A DNA stretch of 52,743 nucleotides from positions 1 through 52,743 of the IMG/VR virus record IMGVR_UViG_3300031708_000013; one strand, given 5' to 3'. The position numbers and the translations under genes were made by a program. Positions 1-6,340 of the stretch are shown one piece after another. This DNA is from a virus. The notes beneath the pieces were generated by a model, which saw only the letters and a list, made by a program, of their open reading frames with translations, searched no databases and was not told the origin of the DNA. Position 1 is the stretch's first letter. Each line of letters begins with the position of its first letter.

Positions 1-114
1 ACACCATTTTATGGCCAAACCTAATTTCAATGAATAAAGTGTGTCTTCCGAACATTCAATTTCGGCCTCAATGAAAACTTCCCCGGTAAATCTATTTTTT
101 ATTTCAAATTTCAT
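1..114 (-). CDS. N-terminal domain typical of phage pentapeptide-repeat proteins (runs off left edge)
   Basis: The gene reads leftward and leaves the window. Its first residues (MKFEIKNRFTGEVFIEAEIE, then a CSEDTLYSLKLGLAIKWC stretch) match the N-terminal module I recall from phage pentapeptide-repeat proteins (form: IKNRxTGxVxFxAEI...VKLGLAVKW). No repeats are visible inside the window. An ATG at 120 is also in frame but sits only 2 nt after the AAAGGA ribosome site, so 114 (8 nt spacing) is preferred. If the window is circular, the frame continues CAA-TAG and ends at once, leaving a lone ~39-aa N-terminal domain. Confidence 0.6.
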   Translation of the reverse strand, partial: MKFEIKNRFTGEVFIEAEIECSEDTLYSLKLGLAIKWC

Positions 115-268
115 CTTCATTTTCCTTTGATATAGATTCTCTTAAAAAAATAGCTTCATGTATATGCTCGTCTATGACTACGTGAGTCTCGTATCGTCTA
201 TATAGACCTGTTTTGTGGATTGTGCTATCAACAACCTTTGCGGTTGGAAAAGGTGGTTTATCTGTCAT
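104..268 (-). CDS. Small hypothetical protein, 54 aa
   Basis: MTDKPPFPTAKVVDSTIHKT... ends SISKENEDEI. Its ATG overlaps the stop of the upstream antitoxin-like gene (TAATG) and its 3' end overlaps the next start, so it is translationally coupled in a leftward mini-operon. I do not recognise the family. The C-terminal SKENED is encoded by a 19-bp sequence repeated exactly at 52007-52025 in another leftward gene. Confidence 0.6.
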   Translation of the reverse strand: MTDKPPFPTAKVVDSTIHKTGLYRRYETHVVIDEHIHEAIFLRESISKENEDEI

Positions 269-432
269 TATTTCGCATCCTGACCTTCAACCAAAAAGTC
301 ATAATACTCCTTCGATATCAGAACCACGTAGGGGCGTCTATATTTCTCAATAAGGATAGGCTCCTTGATGGCCATATCGATATAGAGGCCAAATTTTAAC
401 TTTGCTTCAGATGCGTTAATTGCAAGCATCAT
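268..432 (-). CDS. Orphan Phd/YefM-family antitoxin-like protein
   Basis: 54 aa. The segment INASEAKLKFGLYIDMAIKE followed by PILIEKYRRPYVVLISKEYYD has the Phd/YefM pattern: xxASEAKxxFGxxxDxAxxEPxxIxKxxRPxVVLIS. Such proteins bind operator DNA through the N-terminal domain and neutralise a toxin through the C-terminal tail. Here the C-tail is very short and the next gene does not look like a toxin, so it may act as a solo regulator or decoy antitoxin. AAAGG lies 7 nt before the ATG, and a promoter is predicted at 471-500. Overlaps the next gene by TAATG. Confidence 0.65.
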   Translation of the reverse strand: MMLAINASEAKLKFGLYIDMAIKEPILIEKYRRPYVVLISKEYYDFLVEGQDAK

Positions 433-470
433 TCATGACCTTTCTATTAAGTTTGATGTATAATGATTTA

Positions 471-500
471 TATATAGACCAACTTGATCAACATAGTCAA
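471..500 (-). promoter_or_regulatory. Predicted sigma70-type promoter for the leftward antitoxin-like operon
   Basis: On the minus strand TTGACT (495-500), an 18-bp spacer and TATATA (471-476). The spacer contains the palindrome TTGATCAA, a possible operator. The predicted start near 464 is about 30 nt upstream of the ATG at 432. Confidence 0.5.
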
Positions 501-508
501 GATGATTA

Positions 509-632
509 AGATGTTAAACTCTGTTTTTGGAAATGTTAAATGTTTAAAAAGATTGATTGTTGCTAAATATTTGAATATTAAAATAAATTTGGTTGGAGAT
601 GTTAAACTTCAAAAGGGGTCGTGTTAAATGTT
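509..632. repeat. Iteron-like direct repeats with 22-bp phasing
   Basis: AGATGTTAAACT occurs at 509-520 and 597-608, and TGTTAAATGTT at 534-544 and 622-632. The TGTTAAA cores start at 512, 534, 600 and 622: spacings 22, 66 and 22, all multiples of 22. This is a two-part unit duplicated 88 bp apart in non-coding DNA. The layout resembles protein-binding iterons or operators, but the binding protein is unknown. Confidence 0.55.
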
Positions 633-745
633 GCTCATATGGGATTCCATACCCATGACTTCCGGCTAACTCACACCGATACTCTTCTTTATCCGAGATT
701 TTACGCTAATTAGAATTACGGATGGCGCCTGAGTTAATGAGCAAC
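630..745. other. Possible branched RNA/DNA fold in gene-free region
   Basis: GTTGCTCAT (630-638) pairs with ATGAGCAAC (737-745), and TAACTCA (667-673) pairs with TGAGTTA (730-736), so a continuous 16-nt 3' arm is fully paired. Side hairpins are ATGGG/CCCAT (639-643/652-656) and ATCCG/CGGAT (691-695/719-723). I recognise no RNA family. It is not a tRNA. Transcription in either direction is unproven. Confidence 0.3.
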
Positions 746-791
746 GATTAAAATATAAACAAGGAGTGCCATTATAGGCAATAAAAATATT

Positions 792-825
792 CTTATTTCC
801 ACTTGAGGCCCAAAACGGAAATAAG
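792..825. repeat. Inverted repeat, 9-bp arms
   Basis: CTTATTTCC (792-800) and GGAAATAAG (817-825) flank 16 nt. It lies just left of a much stronger hairpin and may be part of the same termination or binding region. Confidence 0.45.
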
Positions 826-867
826 GAAAAGCTAACTAACGAAAATGTCGATTTTTGTTAGTTAGCT
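821..867 (-). terminator. Strong 17-bp hairpin, candidate terminator of the leftward accessory operon
   Basis: The arms 830-846 and 851-867 are complementary over 17 positions with one G/T mismatch, around the loop GTCG. On the minus strand the stem is followed by TTTTCC. It lies downstream of the leftward gene ending at 1050. The short T-run makes termination uncertain; a replication or protein-binding hairpin is the alternative. Confidence 0.45.
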
Positions 868-953
868 ACAAATAAGTAACATTAATGAAAGTTTACCTAC
901 ATTAAATGGTACGTTTAGTTCAAATGGACAAAATAAGGGGTCATTTTGAGATT

Positions 954-986
954 TTTACTCAGTGCATTGAGTAAAATTACTCAGTA
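954..986. repeat. Inverted plus direct repeat, possible operator
   Basis: TTTACTCA (954-961) and TGAGTAAA (968-975) form an 8-bp inverted repeat. TTACTCAGT recurs directly at 978-986. The element is gene-free and close to the stop of the gene at 1050. Confidence 0.35.
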
Positions 987-1049
987 CACGGAGAAAAAGA
1001 AACAAAGTGCCGAGTTTATATACATTCGAAAAAAGATGTATAGAAAGTT

Positions 1050-1232
1050 CTAAAGAGGGTGGTGGATTTCTCTCAAATATCGGTTCATCCATTCAACCTT
1101 ATCTTTTCCCCTTAAACCCTTGGAATTAGCCAAACTATCTGCCTTCTGATTCCACCACCGTTCACGATCATCTAGATATCTAGATAGATTAGCGGGCTCA
1201 TAAACGGGGTTTGTAGCTTCATTGGTATTCAT
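1050..1232 (-). CDS. Small hypothetical protein, 60 aa
   Basis: MNTNEATNPVYEPANLSRYL..., basic and Trp-rich. The ATG at 1232 is preferred over a GTG at 1253: it makes an ATGA overlap with the upstream gene's stop and has AAAGGA 8 nt before it. Last gene of the leftward accessory operon. No family recognised. Confidence 0.6.
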   Translation of the reverse strand: MNTNEATNPVYEPANLSRYLDDRERWWNQKADSLANSKGLRGKDKVEWMNRYLREIHHPL

Positions 1233-1573
1233 CCAAATATCCTTTTCCACCACGGTTTTCCAATGGAATCAATTCTCTTTTTTATTAAAGTACTATCTTT
1301 ACGTCTCACATTAATAAAATCACTTTGAAACTCCTCAATATTTTTTTTTATATTTTCTTGAGAAGCTTCAAATTGTTGATCAGAAATAGAAATAGCATCC
1401 TCCAAAGGAAGTATAGGAGAATTATTTCTCCGTGTTGCCTCTAAAGATAAAAACGTAAAATCGAGATACTTTCCTAAAGATACCCTCTCTTCTTTTGCTC
1501 CATTCTTTATTTTATCGAATGTTTCACCCAAAACCTTACACTGTAACTGTTTGAATCCTTTATTCTTTTTCAT
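1229..1573 (-). CDS. Hypothetical protein, 114 aa, coiled-coil-like
   Basis: Starts MKKNKGFKQLQCKVLGETFD. It has a charged helical middle (QQFEASQENIKKNIEEFQSD) and a basic C-terminus KPWWKRIFG. Coupled by ATGA to the downstream gene. No family recognised; the N-terminal part is vaguely like a small DNA-binding or plasmid protein, without a firm motif. Confidence 0.55.
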   Translation of the reverse strand: MKKNKGFKQLQCKVLGETFDKIKNGAKEERVSLGKYLDFTFLSLEATRRNNSPILPLEDAISISDQQFEASQENIKKNIEEFQSDFINVRRKDSTLIKKRIDSIGKPWWKRIFG

Positions 1574-1612
1574 TTACTTTTTCCTTTTGATTTTTTAAAT
1601 AGTCTTCTAGAT

Positions 1613-1900
1613 CTAATTGATTTTTTTCTTCTTGCATCTATCTTCTATAATTTTAGGTAAAACCGTTTGACATCTAAATTCAAAATAATCTCTGAAATAT
1701 TGAAAATAAAACGCCTCATCTTCATCAGAAATAGTTTCGTCGAACCCACCTGGTAAACCACTTAACATAAGAATACAAATATCGGCATATAATTCAATTA
1801 TATCATTAGGAATTACCTTGGCTTCTTCAAAACCAGGCACTAATTCCTCAAGAACTAAATTTCCCTTTAAAACTCTCTCTGGCCATTCCATTTTACTCAT
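1613..1900 (-). CDS. Hypothetical acidic protein, 95 aa
   Basis: MSKMEWPERVLKGNLVLEEL..., ending in a lysine-rich tail CKKKKIN. The start overlaps the recombinase stop (ATGA), so it is co-transcribed and coupled to it; this could make it an accessory factor, but nothing in the sequence shows a function. Confidence 0.6.
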   Translation of the reverse strand: MSKMEWPERVLKGNLVLEELVPGFEEAKVIPNDIIELYADICILMLSGLPGGFDETISDEDEAFYFQYFRDYFEFRCQTVLPKIIEDRCKKKKIN

Positions 1901-2484
1901 GCAAATATCGACCCTTCGTTAATGTTCTTAAAAAACGGATTTTTGGCCATACGAGTATATATTTCAGTTGAAGACATGTGTTTGTGACCAAGGTAATCCC
2001 TGATTGTCTCCATGGAAACACCCTTTTCACGTAAGAAGACCCCTTTTCCATGTCTAAACCCTCTCACATCAAACCATGTGTCAATATTTAGGTGCTGGTT
2101 AATGGATTGTATTAAAAAGTAATAGGCATATCTATTAAATGGTTTCCCTCTCTCAGTGGAAAAAACGGGATCATTTTTATCCTTTCCTTCTCCATAGAAT
2201 TCTAGCAAGAGTTCTTTTTCTATGGGAAGAAGGTCATGAATAAAATTTACTCCATTTTTCAAACGGTTAGCTTGAATAGTATTTCTGCTAAAATCAATAT
2301 CTCCCCATTTTAGATTGCATGCTTCACTTGATCTAAACCCATGGTTGTAGGTTAGCATCATCAGTAGCTTATTGCGTAAAGGGTAACGAGTCTTTTCCGC
2401 TGCCTTTAGAATAAGTTCTATTTCATCTTCATAGAGACATGGACGTAGTTTTTCTTTTGTTTTTTTTAATTTTTTGTATGCCAT
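1897..2484 (-). CDS. Short tyrosine recombinase, FimB/FimE-like
   Basis: 195 aa, essentially the catalytic domain only, the size of the FimB/FimE invertases rather than of a full phage integrase (~300-400 aa). Visible active-site residues: R51 (HGFRSSEA), K76 (RLKNG), R144 (RGFRHGKG), H167 (YLGHKHM) and the nucleophile Y176 (IYTRM). The first His of the usual HxxR box is Arg (R141). It could integrate the phage, resolve multimers of a circular genome, or invert a segment. No core-binding domain is present. Shares an ATGA junction with the next gene. Confidence 0.8.
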   Translation of the reverse strand: MAYKKLKKTKEKLRPCLYEDEIELILKAAEKTRYPLRNKLLMMLTYNHGFRSSEACNLKWGDIDFSRNTIQANRLKNGVNFIHDLLPIEKELLLEFYGEGKDKNDPVFSTERGKPFNRYAYYFLIQSINQHLNIDTWFDVRGFRHGKGVFLREKGVSMETIRDYLGHKHMSSTEIYTRMAKNPFFKNINEGSIFA

Positions 2485-2541
2485 GTTATTGTTTTTATTC
2501 CTCTTTATGGCTAAATAATTAAATAGAGTATATTTGGGGGA

Positions 2542-2712
2542 TTAATCCCATCCTTCTAAAATTATATAATTAGTTTCTGTTGCGAGATCTAATGTAAGAT
2601 ATTTTTTTTCAAATACCTCAGCGATTGTATATGATATTCCCTTACATTGAAAATGAACATCCACTTCGGGATTACATTTCTGTAAAAGATGAATTAATTC
2701 ACTTGCTGTCAT
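2542..2712 (-). CDS. Small protein of a repeated 'xELIxxLxK' family
   Basis: 56 aa, MTASELIHLLQKCNPEVDVH... ending YIILEGWD. The N-terminal helix followed by a short beta strand is shared by 4352-4543, 50931-51110 and less clearly 43047-43238. Such proteins are common in phages and have no assigned role. A weak AGAAAGATAG ribosome site precedes the ATG. Confidence 0.6.
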   Translation of the reverse strand: MTASELIHLLQKCNPEVDVHFQCKGISYTIAEVFEKKYLTLDLATETNYIILEGWD

Positions 2713-2782
2713 TTTCTATCTTTCTCTTGTTTTCACCTATCAATATGAGGGGATTGATATGAGTCTACTACTTGCCAATATC

Positions 2783-3088
2783 TCATTCATAAAATTCTGC
2801 TAATTGATTTTTATACCCATAGGGAAGAACATGAACAAAGTGGCACAGTTTCCAATCATTAGTTTTATTTTCCATAATAACTTTTAGCATGTCTTTTATG
2901 GTTTCCTCTTCTTTGGAGTATATTGCATTATTTTCTATGTAATCTCTAATGTGTTCCCACTGAAGCAAGATCAGACGCATCAATTCGATAGGTTCGTTAT
3001 AAGATAGAGATTGAGATTTTACACATTCTTCCCTAAAATCATCAAAAGGTGTATAAATATCAATTTTAATTATTCTCTCAACCTTCAT
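2783..3088 (-). CDS. Hypothetical protein, 101 aa
   Basis: MKVERIIKIDIYTPFDDFRE... No motif recognised. Three nt separate it from the next gene upstream; the leftward operon spacing supports it as real. Confidence 0.55.
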   Translation of the reverse strand: MKVERIIKIDIYTPFDDFREECVKSQSLSYNEPIELMRLILLQWEHIRDYIENNAIYSKEEETIKDMLKVIMENKTNDWKLCHFVHVLPYGYKNQLAEFYE

Positions 3089-3091
3089 TCC

Positions 3092-3391
3092 CTATCTTTC
3101 CTCAGTTAGGATTATTTCTTGTAATTTTTCTCTCATTTGCACTCTAGATGAATCTGGTAAAAAAATATGATGGTTATGAGTTTCAATATAATGTAGTGTG
3201 TCCTCCCCAAAGGAGCCTCTTACTACAAAACTCATTTCAATTCTAACATGTCCCGTTTTGGTTTTTTCTAAAAAGTAAGAAACTTGCTCTTGAGGACATA
3301 AACACTTTAAAAAGCTTACCATATCACTTAACGAACAATAAGTAGCATCCCACATAGCCCTTGGTTGATCTTCTTCAAATATCTTCATCAT
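3092..3391 (-). CDS. Hypothetical protein, 99 aa
   Basis: MMKIFEEDQPRAMWDATYCS... Mixed alpha/beta composition and no recognised motif. Lies directly behind the YoeB-like toxin in the same direction, so it may be co-transcribed with the toxin-antitoxin pair. Confidence 0.55.
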   Translation of the reverse strand: MMKIFEEDQPRAMWDATYCSLSDMVSFLKCLCPQEQVSYFLEKTKTGHVRIEMSFVVRGSFGEDTLHYIETHNHHIFLPDSSRVQMREKLQEIILTEER

Positions 3392-3401
3392 TCCCTATCT
3401 T

Positions 3402-3662
3402 TCATTCATAATGTGTCCACATTCTTACAACCCTAACGATTTTTTCTTCCTTGAATATATTGTAAACCAACCTGTGTTGAATATTAATCCTTCTAGAGTA
3501 ATAATTCTCACTAGATGTTAGTTTTTCATATGGAGGTGGGTTTCTATAAGGATTGTCCTGTAACAAATTCAATAGATTAAAAACCTTCTTTCTATGGGGA
3601 GATTTATCTATCTTAATAGAATCTTTCTCCGCTTGAGATGAAAATATTATTTTCCAGGCCAA
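3402..3662 (-). CDS. yoeB: YoeB/Txe-family ribosome-dependent mRNA interferase toxin
   Basis: 86 aa, the usual size. The core YYSRRINIQHRLVYNI and the C-terminal MWTHYE match YoeB. The catalytic set E46, R64 and H84 corresponds to E46/R65/H83 of the E. coli toxin. It cleaves mRNA at the ribosomal A site unless bound by YefM. The only usable start is TTG at 3662, overlapping the antitoxin gene by 16 nt, which would keep toxin translation low and coupled. Confidence 0.85.
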   Translation of the reverse strand: MAWKIIFSSQAEKDSIKIDKSPHRKKVFNLLNLLQDNPYRNPPPYEKLTSSENYYSRRINIQHRLVYNIFKEEKIVRVVRMWTHYE

Positions 3663-3901
3663 AACGCAATACTCTCTACACAGTCTTCATGAGGTTCATT
3701 TCCTCCGGCAATAATAGATTCCATCATTCCAGGAATAGAAGCCAAATATAGTGTTTCCTGTATAGATCTCCAATCTTCATCAGACACAATCACTGCACTA
3801 TATTCTTTTCCCTTAATAAAGATAGGTTCGTGATTTTCAGAAACATTCTTAACGATGTTGTAAATGTCTGCTCTAGCGTTGCTTATATTAACTACGTGCA
3901 T
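3647..3901 (-). CDS. yefM: YefM-family antitoxin
   Basis: 84 aa. The N-terminal Phd/YefM DNA-binding fold (NISNARADIYNIVKNVSENH) is followed by VIVSDEDWRSIQETLYL, which is diagnostic, and an acidic toxin-binding tail. Precedes yoeB, as is usual, with AAGGAG upstream of the ATG. Expected to repress its own promoter with YoeB as co-repressor; a palindrome lies in the promoter spacer. Confidence 0.88.
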   Translation of the reverse strand: MHVVNISNARADIYNIVKNVSENHEPIFIKGKEYSAVIVSDEDWRSIQETLYLASIPGMMESIIAGGNEPHEDCVESIAFWPGK

Positions 3902-3923
3902 TTTTATTCTCCTTGTTTAGAGA

Positions 3924-3952
3924 TATATACCGTACTTATTTTAGTACGTCAA
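3924..3952 (-). promoter_or_regulatory. yefM-yoeB promoter with operator palindrome
   Basis: Minus strand: TTGACG (3947-3952), a 17-bp spacer and TATATA (3924-3929). The spacer overlaps the inverted repeat CGTACT/AGTACG (3931-3936/3943-3948), whose GTAC core resembles known YefM operators (TGTACA). This fits autorepression. Confidence 0.7.
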
Positions 3953-3982
3953 TCATTTTATATCTTTCTGGAGAGATTTCTA

Positions 3983-4348
3983 TCAATCCTCAATATTATC
4001 GAAATCTATTTTATTTAACTCTTCTAATAGAATGTCTCCTTTGGATTCTAACCATCCTGGAACGGAGCCACCGTGTTCCGTAATACCATATTTATCTAAC
4101 ATATAAAAAATGGTATATTTTAAGCCATCATCGTTATAAAAATATGAATCTAAAATAGCCATGTTCTCATCTGAGGCTTTAGAATATTCTTCATAAGATC
4201 CATAATCCTCCCTACGTATAGTAATATTCATATGATTAAGCAATTTTTTTAAGAACAAGAGACTATCCTGCGGTCTTCCACACCCACAATGCCCAAGCAG
4301 TTTAATTTGGATATAATCTAAAGGATCGTCATATTCTTCCTTTTGCAT
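3983..4348 (-). CDS. Hypothetical protein with HCGCGRP motif, 121 aa
   Basis: MQKEEYDDPLDYIQIKLLGH, then CGCGRPQDSLLFLKKLL. The His/Cys cluster near residues 20-25 could bind metal but is a single cluster. Mostly acidic helical. No family identified. Four nt from the next upstream gene. Confidence 0.55.
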   Translation of the reverse strand: MQKEEYDDPLDYIQIKLLGHCGCGRPQDSLLFLKKLLNHMNITIRREDYGSYEEYSKASDENMAILDSYFYNDDGLKYTIFYMLDKYGITEHGGSVPGWLESKGDILLEELNKIDFDNIED

Positions 4349-4351
4349 TAT

Positions 4352-4543
4352 TTAAGGAGCTCCGATTGTTGTTAAAACAATGTGATTCTGAGGATCTGAC
4401 GGCATCTTCTCTGTGCCAGGATTTTGGTAATAAATTGTCTGAAAAACATATTTAACCACCATTTCATAATTACCATACTTTATATATATCTCCTGATCCT
4501 GCGGACACTTCTGTAACACTTCAATCAACTCACTTACTTTCAT
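4352..4543 (-). CDS. Small 'xELIxxLxK' family protein, 63 aa
   Basis: MKVSELIEVLQKCPQDQEIY..., paralogous in layout to 2542-2712 and 50931-51110. An in-frame TTG at 4549 abuts the AAGGA ribosome site, so the ATG at 4543 (6 nt spacing) is the start. Function unknown. Confidence 0.6.
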   Translation of the reverse strand: MKVSELIEVLQKCPQDQEIYIKYGNYEMVVKYVFQTIYYQNPGTEKMPSDPQNHIVLTTIGAP

Positions 4544-4545
4544 TT

Positions 4546-4749
4546 TCAATCCTTAAACAAATCTATAATTTTTTGAAACATCTCACGATGAACTTGATTT
4601 CTCGCAAACATTGAGGAAATATCTTCAACAACAGGTTCAACCTTTATAACTCCCTTTAACATGAGGATTGCCTCTATTGTTTTTTTAGAATCCTCATCCT
4701 TAACAGATTTTTCAAGGGTAACTATATATCCGTTGTGCCTATCACTCAT
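4546..4749 (-). CDS. Conserved phage hypothetical protein (RHxGYIVTLE type), 67 aa
   Basis: MSDRHNGYIVTLEKSVKDED... contains the segment MLKGVIKVEPV. I recall this RHxGYxVTLE...KGVxxVEPV pattern from several phage genomes without a function. The ATG at 4749 has AAGGG 8 nt upstream; the longer version starting at 4797 would overlap the neighbour heavily. Confidence 0.6.
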   Translation of the reverse strand: MSDRHNGYIVTLEKSVKDEDSKKTIEAILMLKGVIKVEPVVEDISSMFARNQVHREMFQKIIDLFKD

Positions 4750-4750
4750 A

Positions 4751-4942
4751 TTATTTACCCTTAGATTTTTTATCCTGAACAAATAAAAATAAAGCAAATA
4801 GCCTTTCCCACTTATCGTCCATAGCTTTCAAATCTTCTCTATGAAATGTCTGCATTTGAAGCATATCTATTTTAATATCTCTGCGTATCATATAATAGCT
4901 TCCGGCTATTGTGGCTATGATTGTAAAAAACTGCCAATCCAT
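4751..4942 (-). CDS. Small membrane protein, N-terminal TM plus basic helix
   Basis: 63 aa. A hydrophobic segment (FFTIIATIAGSYYMI) is followed by a charged helix with HREDLKAMDDKWERLF. Tandem paralogue of 4952-5164 (HREDMKIMDEK...KWERLF). The topology suits a small inner-membrane protein; holin or spanin-like roles are possible but unproven. Confidence 0.55.
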   Translation of the reverse strand: MDWQFFTIIATIAGSYYMIRRDIKIDMLQMQTFHREDLKAMDDKWERLFALFLFVQDKKSKGK

Positions 4943-4951
4943 TTCTTTCTC

Positions 4952-5164
4952 CTATTTACTCTTAGATTGTTTATCCTGCACAAGAAGCCTCTCAAATAGC
5001 CGCTCCCATTTTTCGTCCATTTTAATAAACTTTTCATCCATGATTTTCATATCTTCTCTATGATGAGCATTCATCAATTTCCTATCGTCGCGGATAAATT
5101 TATAAATTGCCATAACACCCGCGATCATGGTTATCATAATAGTACTAAATTGTGCTACATCCAT
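4952..5164 (-). CDS. Small membrane protein, tandem paralogue of 4751-4942
   Basis: 70 aa: TM segment (FSTIMITMIAGVMAIYKFI), then HHREDMKIMDEKFIKMDEKW. Shares the HRED...MDxKWERLF helix and a lysine-rich tail with its neighbour, showing a local duplication. Good AGGAG site 6 nt before the ATG. Confidence 0.6.
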   Translation of the reverse strand: MDVAQFSTIMITMIAGVMAIYKFIRDDRKLMNAHHREDMKIMDEKFIKMDEKWERLFERLLVQDKQSKSK

Positions 5165-5166
5165 TT

Positions 5167-5295
5167 TTATCTCCTATTTCGTTCAATCATTTCAGGTTTA
5201 TCTATTTCTCTTATTATATCTTGTTCAGATTTAATGAAATTGAGACTATCTATCAAAAGACATCCAAAAAATATGAGAATAAAAACATATACCAA
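5167..5295 (-). CDS. Tiny membrane protein, 42 aa, TTG start
   Basis: (M)VYVFILIFFGCLLIDSLNF, then a charged tail ending ERNRR. Starts at TTG with AGGAG 6 nt upstream. The stop lies just before the next ATG, and its 3' end contains that gene's ribosome site. A Cys in FFGC is loosely lipobox-like, so an Rz1-like lipoprotein is one option. Confidence 0.4.
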   Translation of the reverse strand: MVYVFILIFFGCLLIDSLNFIKSEQDIIREIDKPEMIERNRR

Positions 5296-5304
5296 TTACG
5301 GCTC

Positions 5305-5466
5305 CTATTTTTTCTTATTGTCCTTAGCTTCCATTAAATCTTGAAGCTCCTTATAAACGGACTGCATTTTCTCCACACTATTCATATGGTGGTTGTTCTG
5401 CAATACGACGTTAATAAACTTGAGCTTCTGCATGATAGATTCATATAACTCTTGTTTGGTCGGCAT
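5305..5466 (-). CDS. Small helical hypothetical protein, 53 aa
   Basis: MPTKQELYESIMQKLKFINV..., ending EAKDNKKK. Its stop TAG is part of the AGGAG ribosome site for the TTG start at 5295, consistent with a tightly packed operon. Probably a single helical hairpin; function unknown. Confidence 0.5.
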   Translation of the reverse strand: MPTKQELYESIMQKLKFINVVLQNNHHMNSVEKMQSVYKELQDLMEAKDNKKK

Positions 5467-5474
5467 ATTAATCT

Positions 5475-5588
5475 CTATTTTGTAACGTCCCTATGGATCA
5501 ACCACCCAATATATCCCCCACAAACAATAATATATATTGCACAATAAAATGAGGTGGCTTCCGCATGAGCGAATTGTTCTGCATTCAT
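5475..5588 (-). CDS. Tiny membrane protein, 37 aa
   Basis: MNAEQFAHAEATSFYCAIYI, then IVCGGYIGWLIHRDVTK: one TM segment with a short N-terminal outside part and a basic end. AGGAG lies 6 nt before the ATG. Fits a pinholin- or small-holin-like size, but there is no direct evidence. Confidence 0.5.
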   Translation of the reverse strand: MNAEQFAHAEATSFYCAIYIIVCGGYIGWLIHRDVTK

Positions 5589-5634
5589 AATCATCTCCTA
5601 TTAATACAAGGGTACCAGCCTTGATATTTTAATA

Positions 5635-5829
5635 CTATTTCTTTTGTAAATACTTTCCCCAATTATTCTTTGACATCAAAGAGATGTTATGAGCGATTAT
5701 TCTTTCGCGGGATAAAGGATCTTCTTTAGTGTCTTTAACCACTATAGTATCCTGTTTTAATACAATATTAATAGGAATGTCAATATTTTGATGTTTTTTC
5801 ATTATTTTGCCCATAGGTGGTTCATCCAT
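5635..5829 (-). CDS. Hypothetical protein, 64 aa
   Basis: MDEPPMGKIMKKHQNIDIPI... Basic, no motif recognised. The ribosome site is weak at this ATG; an internal ATG at 5814 is an alternative. Confidence 0.45.
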   Translation of the reverse strand: MDEPPMGKIMKKHQNIDIPINIVLKQDTIVVKDTKEDPLSRERIIAHNISLMSKNNWGKYLQKK

Positions 5830-5946
5830 TCTTGGGGTTGACGCAATAATTACATAACATGCTATGCTAAATCAAATGGTTATGAGGAATAGATAATATG
5901 TGCCTATTTCGTTGGATAAGCTTTATGTGCAGAAGAAAGAAGAGAC

Positions 5947-5996
5947 GGTATGGAGTGATCTATAACGTTAACGCCAAATTTTCATCACTCCATACC
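5947..5996. repeat. 13-bp perfect inverted repeat downstream of the virion operon
   Basis: GGTATGGAGTGAT (5947-5959) and ATCACTCCATACC (5984-5996) enclose a 24-nt loop. It lies just past the stop of the last gene of the leftward structural operon (6014). There is no T-run on either side, so it is more likely a 3'-end stabiliser or binding site than a classic terminator. The rest of 5830-6013 shows no gene. Confidence 0.5.
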
Positions 5997-6013
5997 AATT
6001 CTAATAAGGTAAA

Positions 6014-6265
6014 TTAAACCCTTTTCCGATTGATACGGTTAAACCCCCGTAAAAGATGTGGAGGGTTGGGTGCTTTACCCCCTTGGCGCATATCCTGTGT
6101 GTCGGATGTAGTAGTCTCCTGACTATCAGAAACTCTCTGATTATCGTTCGTTTGTTGAGTTTCGCTTAAACTAATTCTCAAGCTATTCTCATTCTGAGGA
6201 CTAATACAACCTGATAACAAAAAAGAGTAAATAAAAAAAACTAAGACGAAATGAAAAAAAGTCAT
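6014..6265 (-). CDS. Small lipoprotein, candidate outer spanin
   Basis: 83 aa. A signal sequence (MTFFHFVLVFFIYSFLLSGC) ends in the lipobox LSGC with Cys20, then comes a polar Ser/Thr/Gln-rich chain with PNPP near the end. Expected to be exported and lipidated. Lies two genes after the ejection proteins, where podoviruses often place lysis genes, so an Rz1-like o-spanin is plausible. GGAAGGTGAG precedes the ATG. Confidence 0.65.
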   Translation of the reverse strand: MTFFHFVLVFFIYSFLLSGCISPQNENSLRISLSETQQTNDNQRVSDSQETTTSDTQDMRQGGKAPNPPHLLRGFNRINRKRV

Positions 6266-6340
6266 TACTCACCTTCCACCTAGACTGTCGAACCACCACC
6301 TTTAATGGTATCTGACATAATAGGTTATTTCAATACAATT

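Noticed and set aside
630-745. tRNA or tmRNA gene
   Set aside because: The fold lacks a T-loop, an anticodon arm and an acceptor of proper size; no CCA end.
5060-5344. Rightward 94-codon frame over small membrane-protein genes
   Set aside because: Opposite to several well-spaced small leftward genes with ribosome sites.
6266-6340. 12-codon frame MSDTIKGGGSTV
   Set aside because: Too short, without ribosome site.
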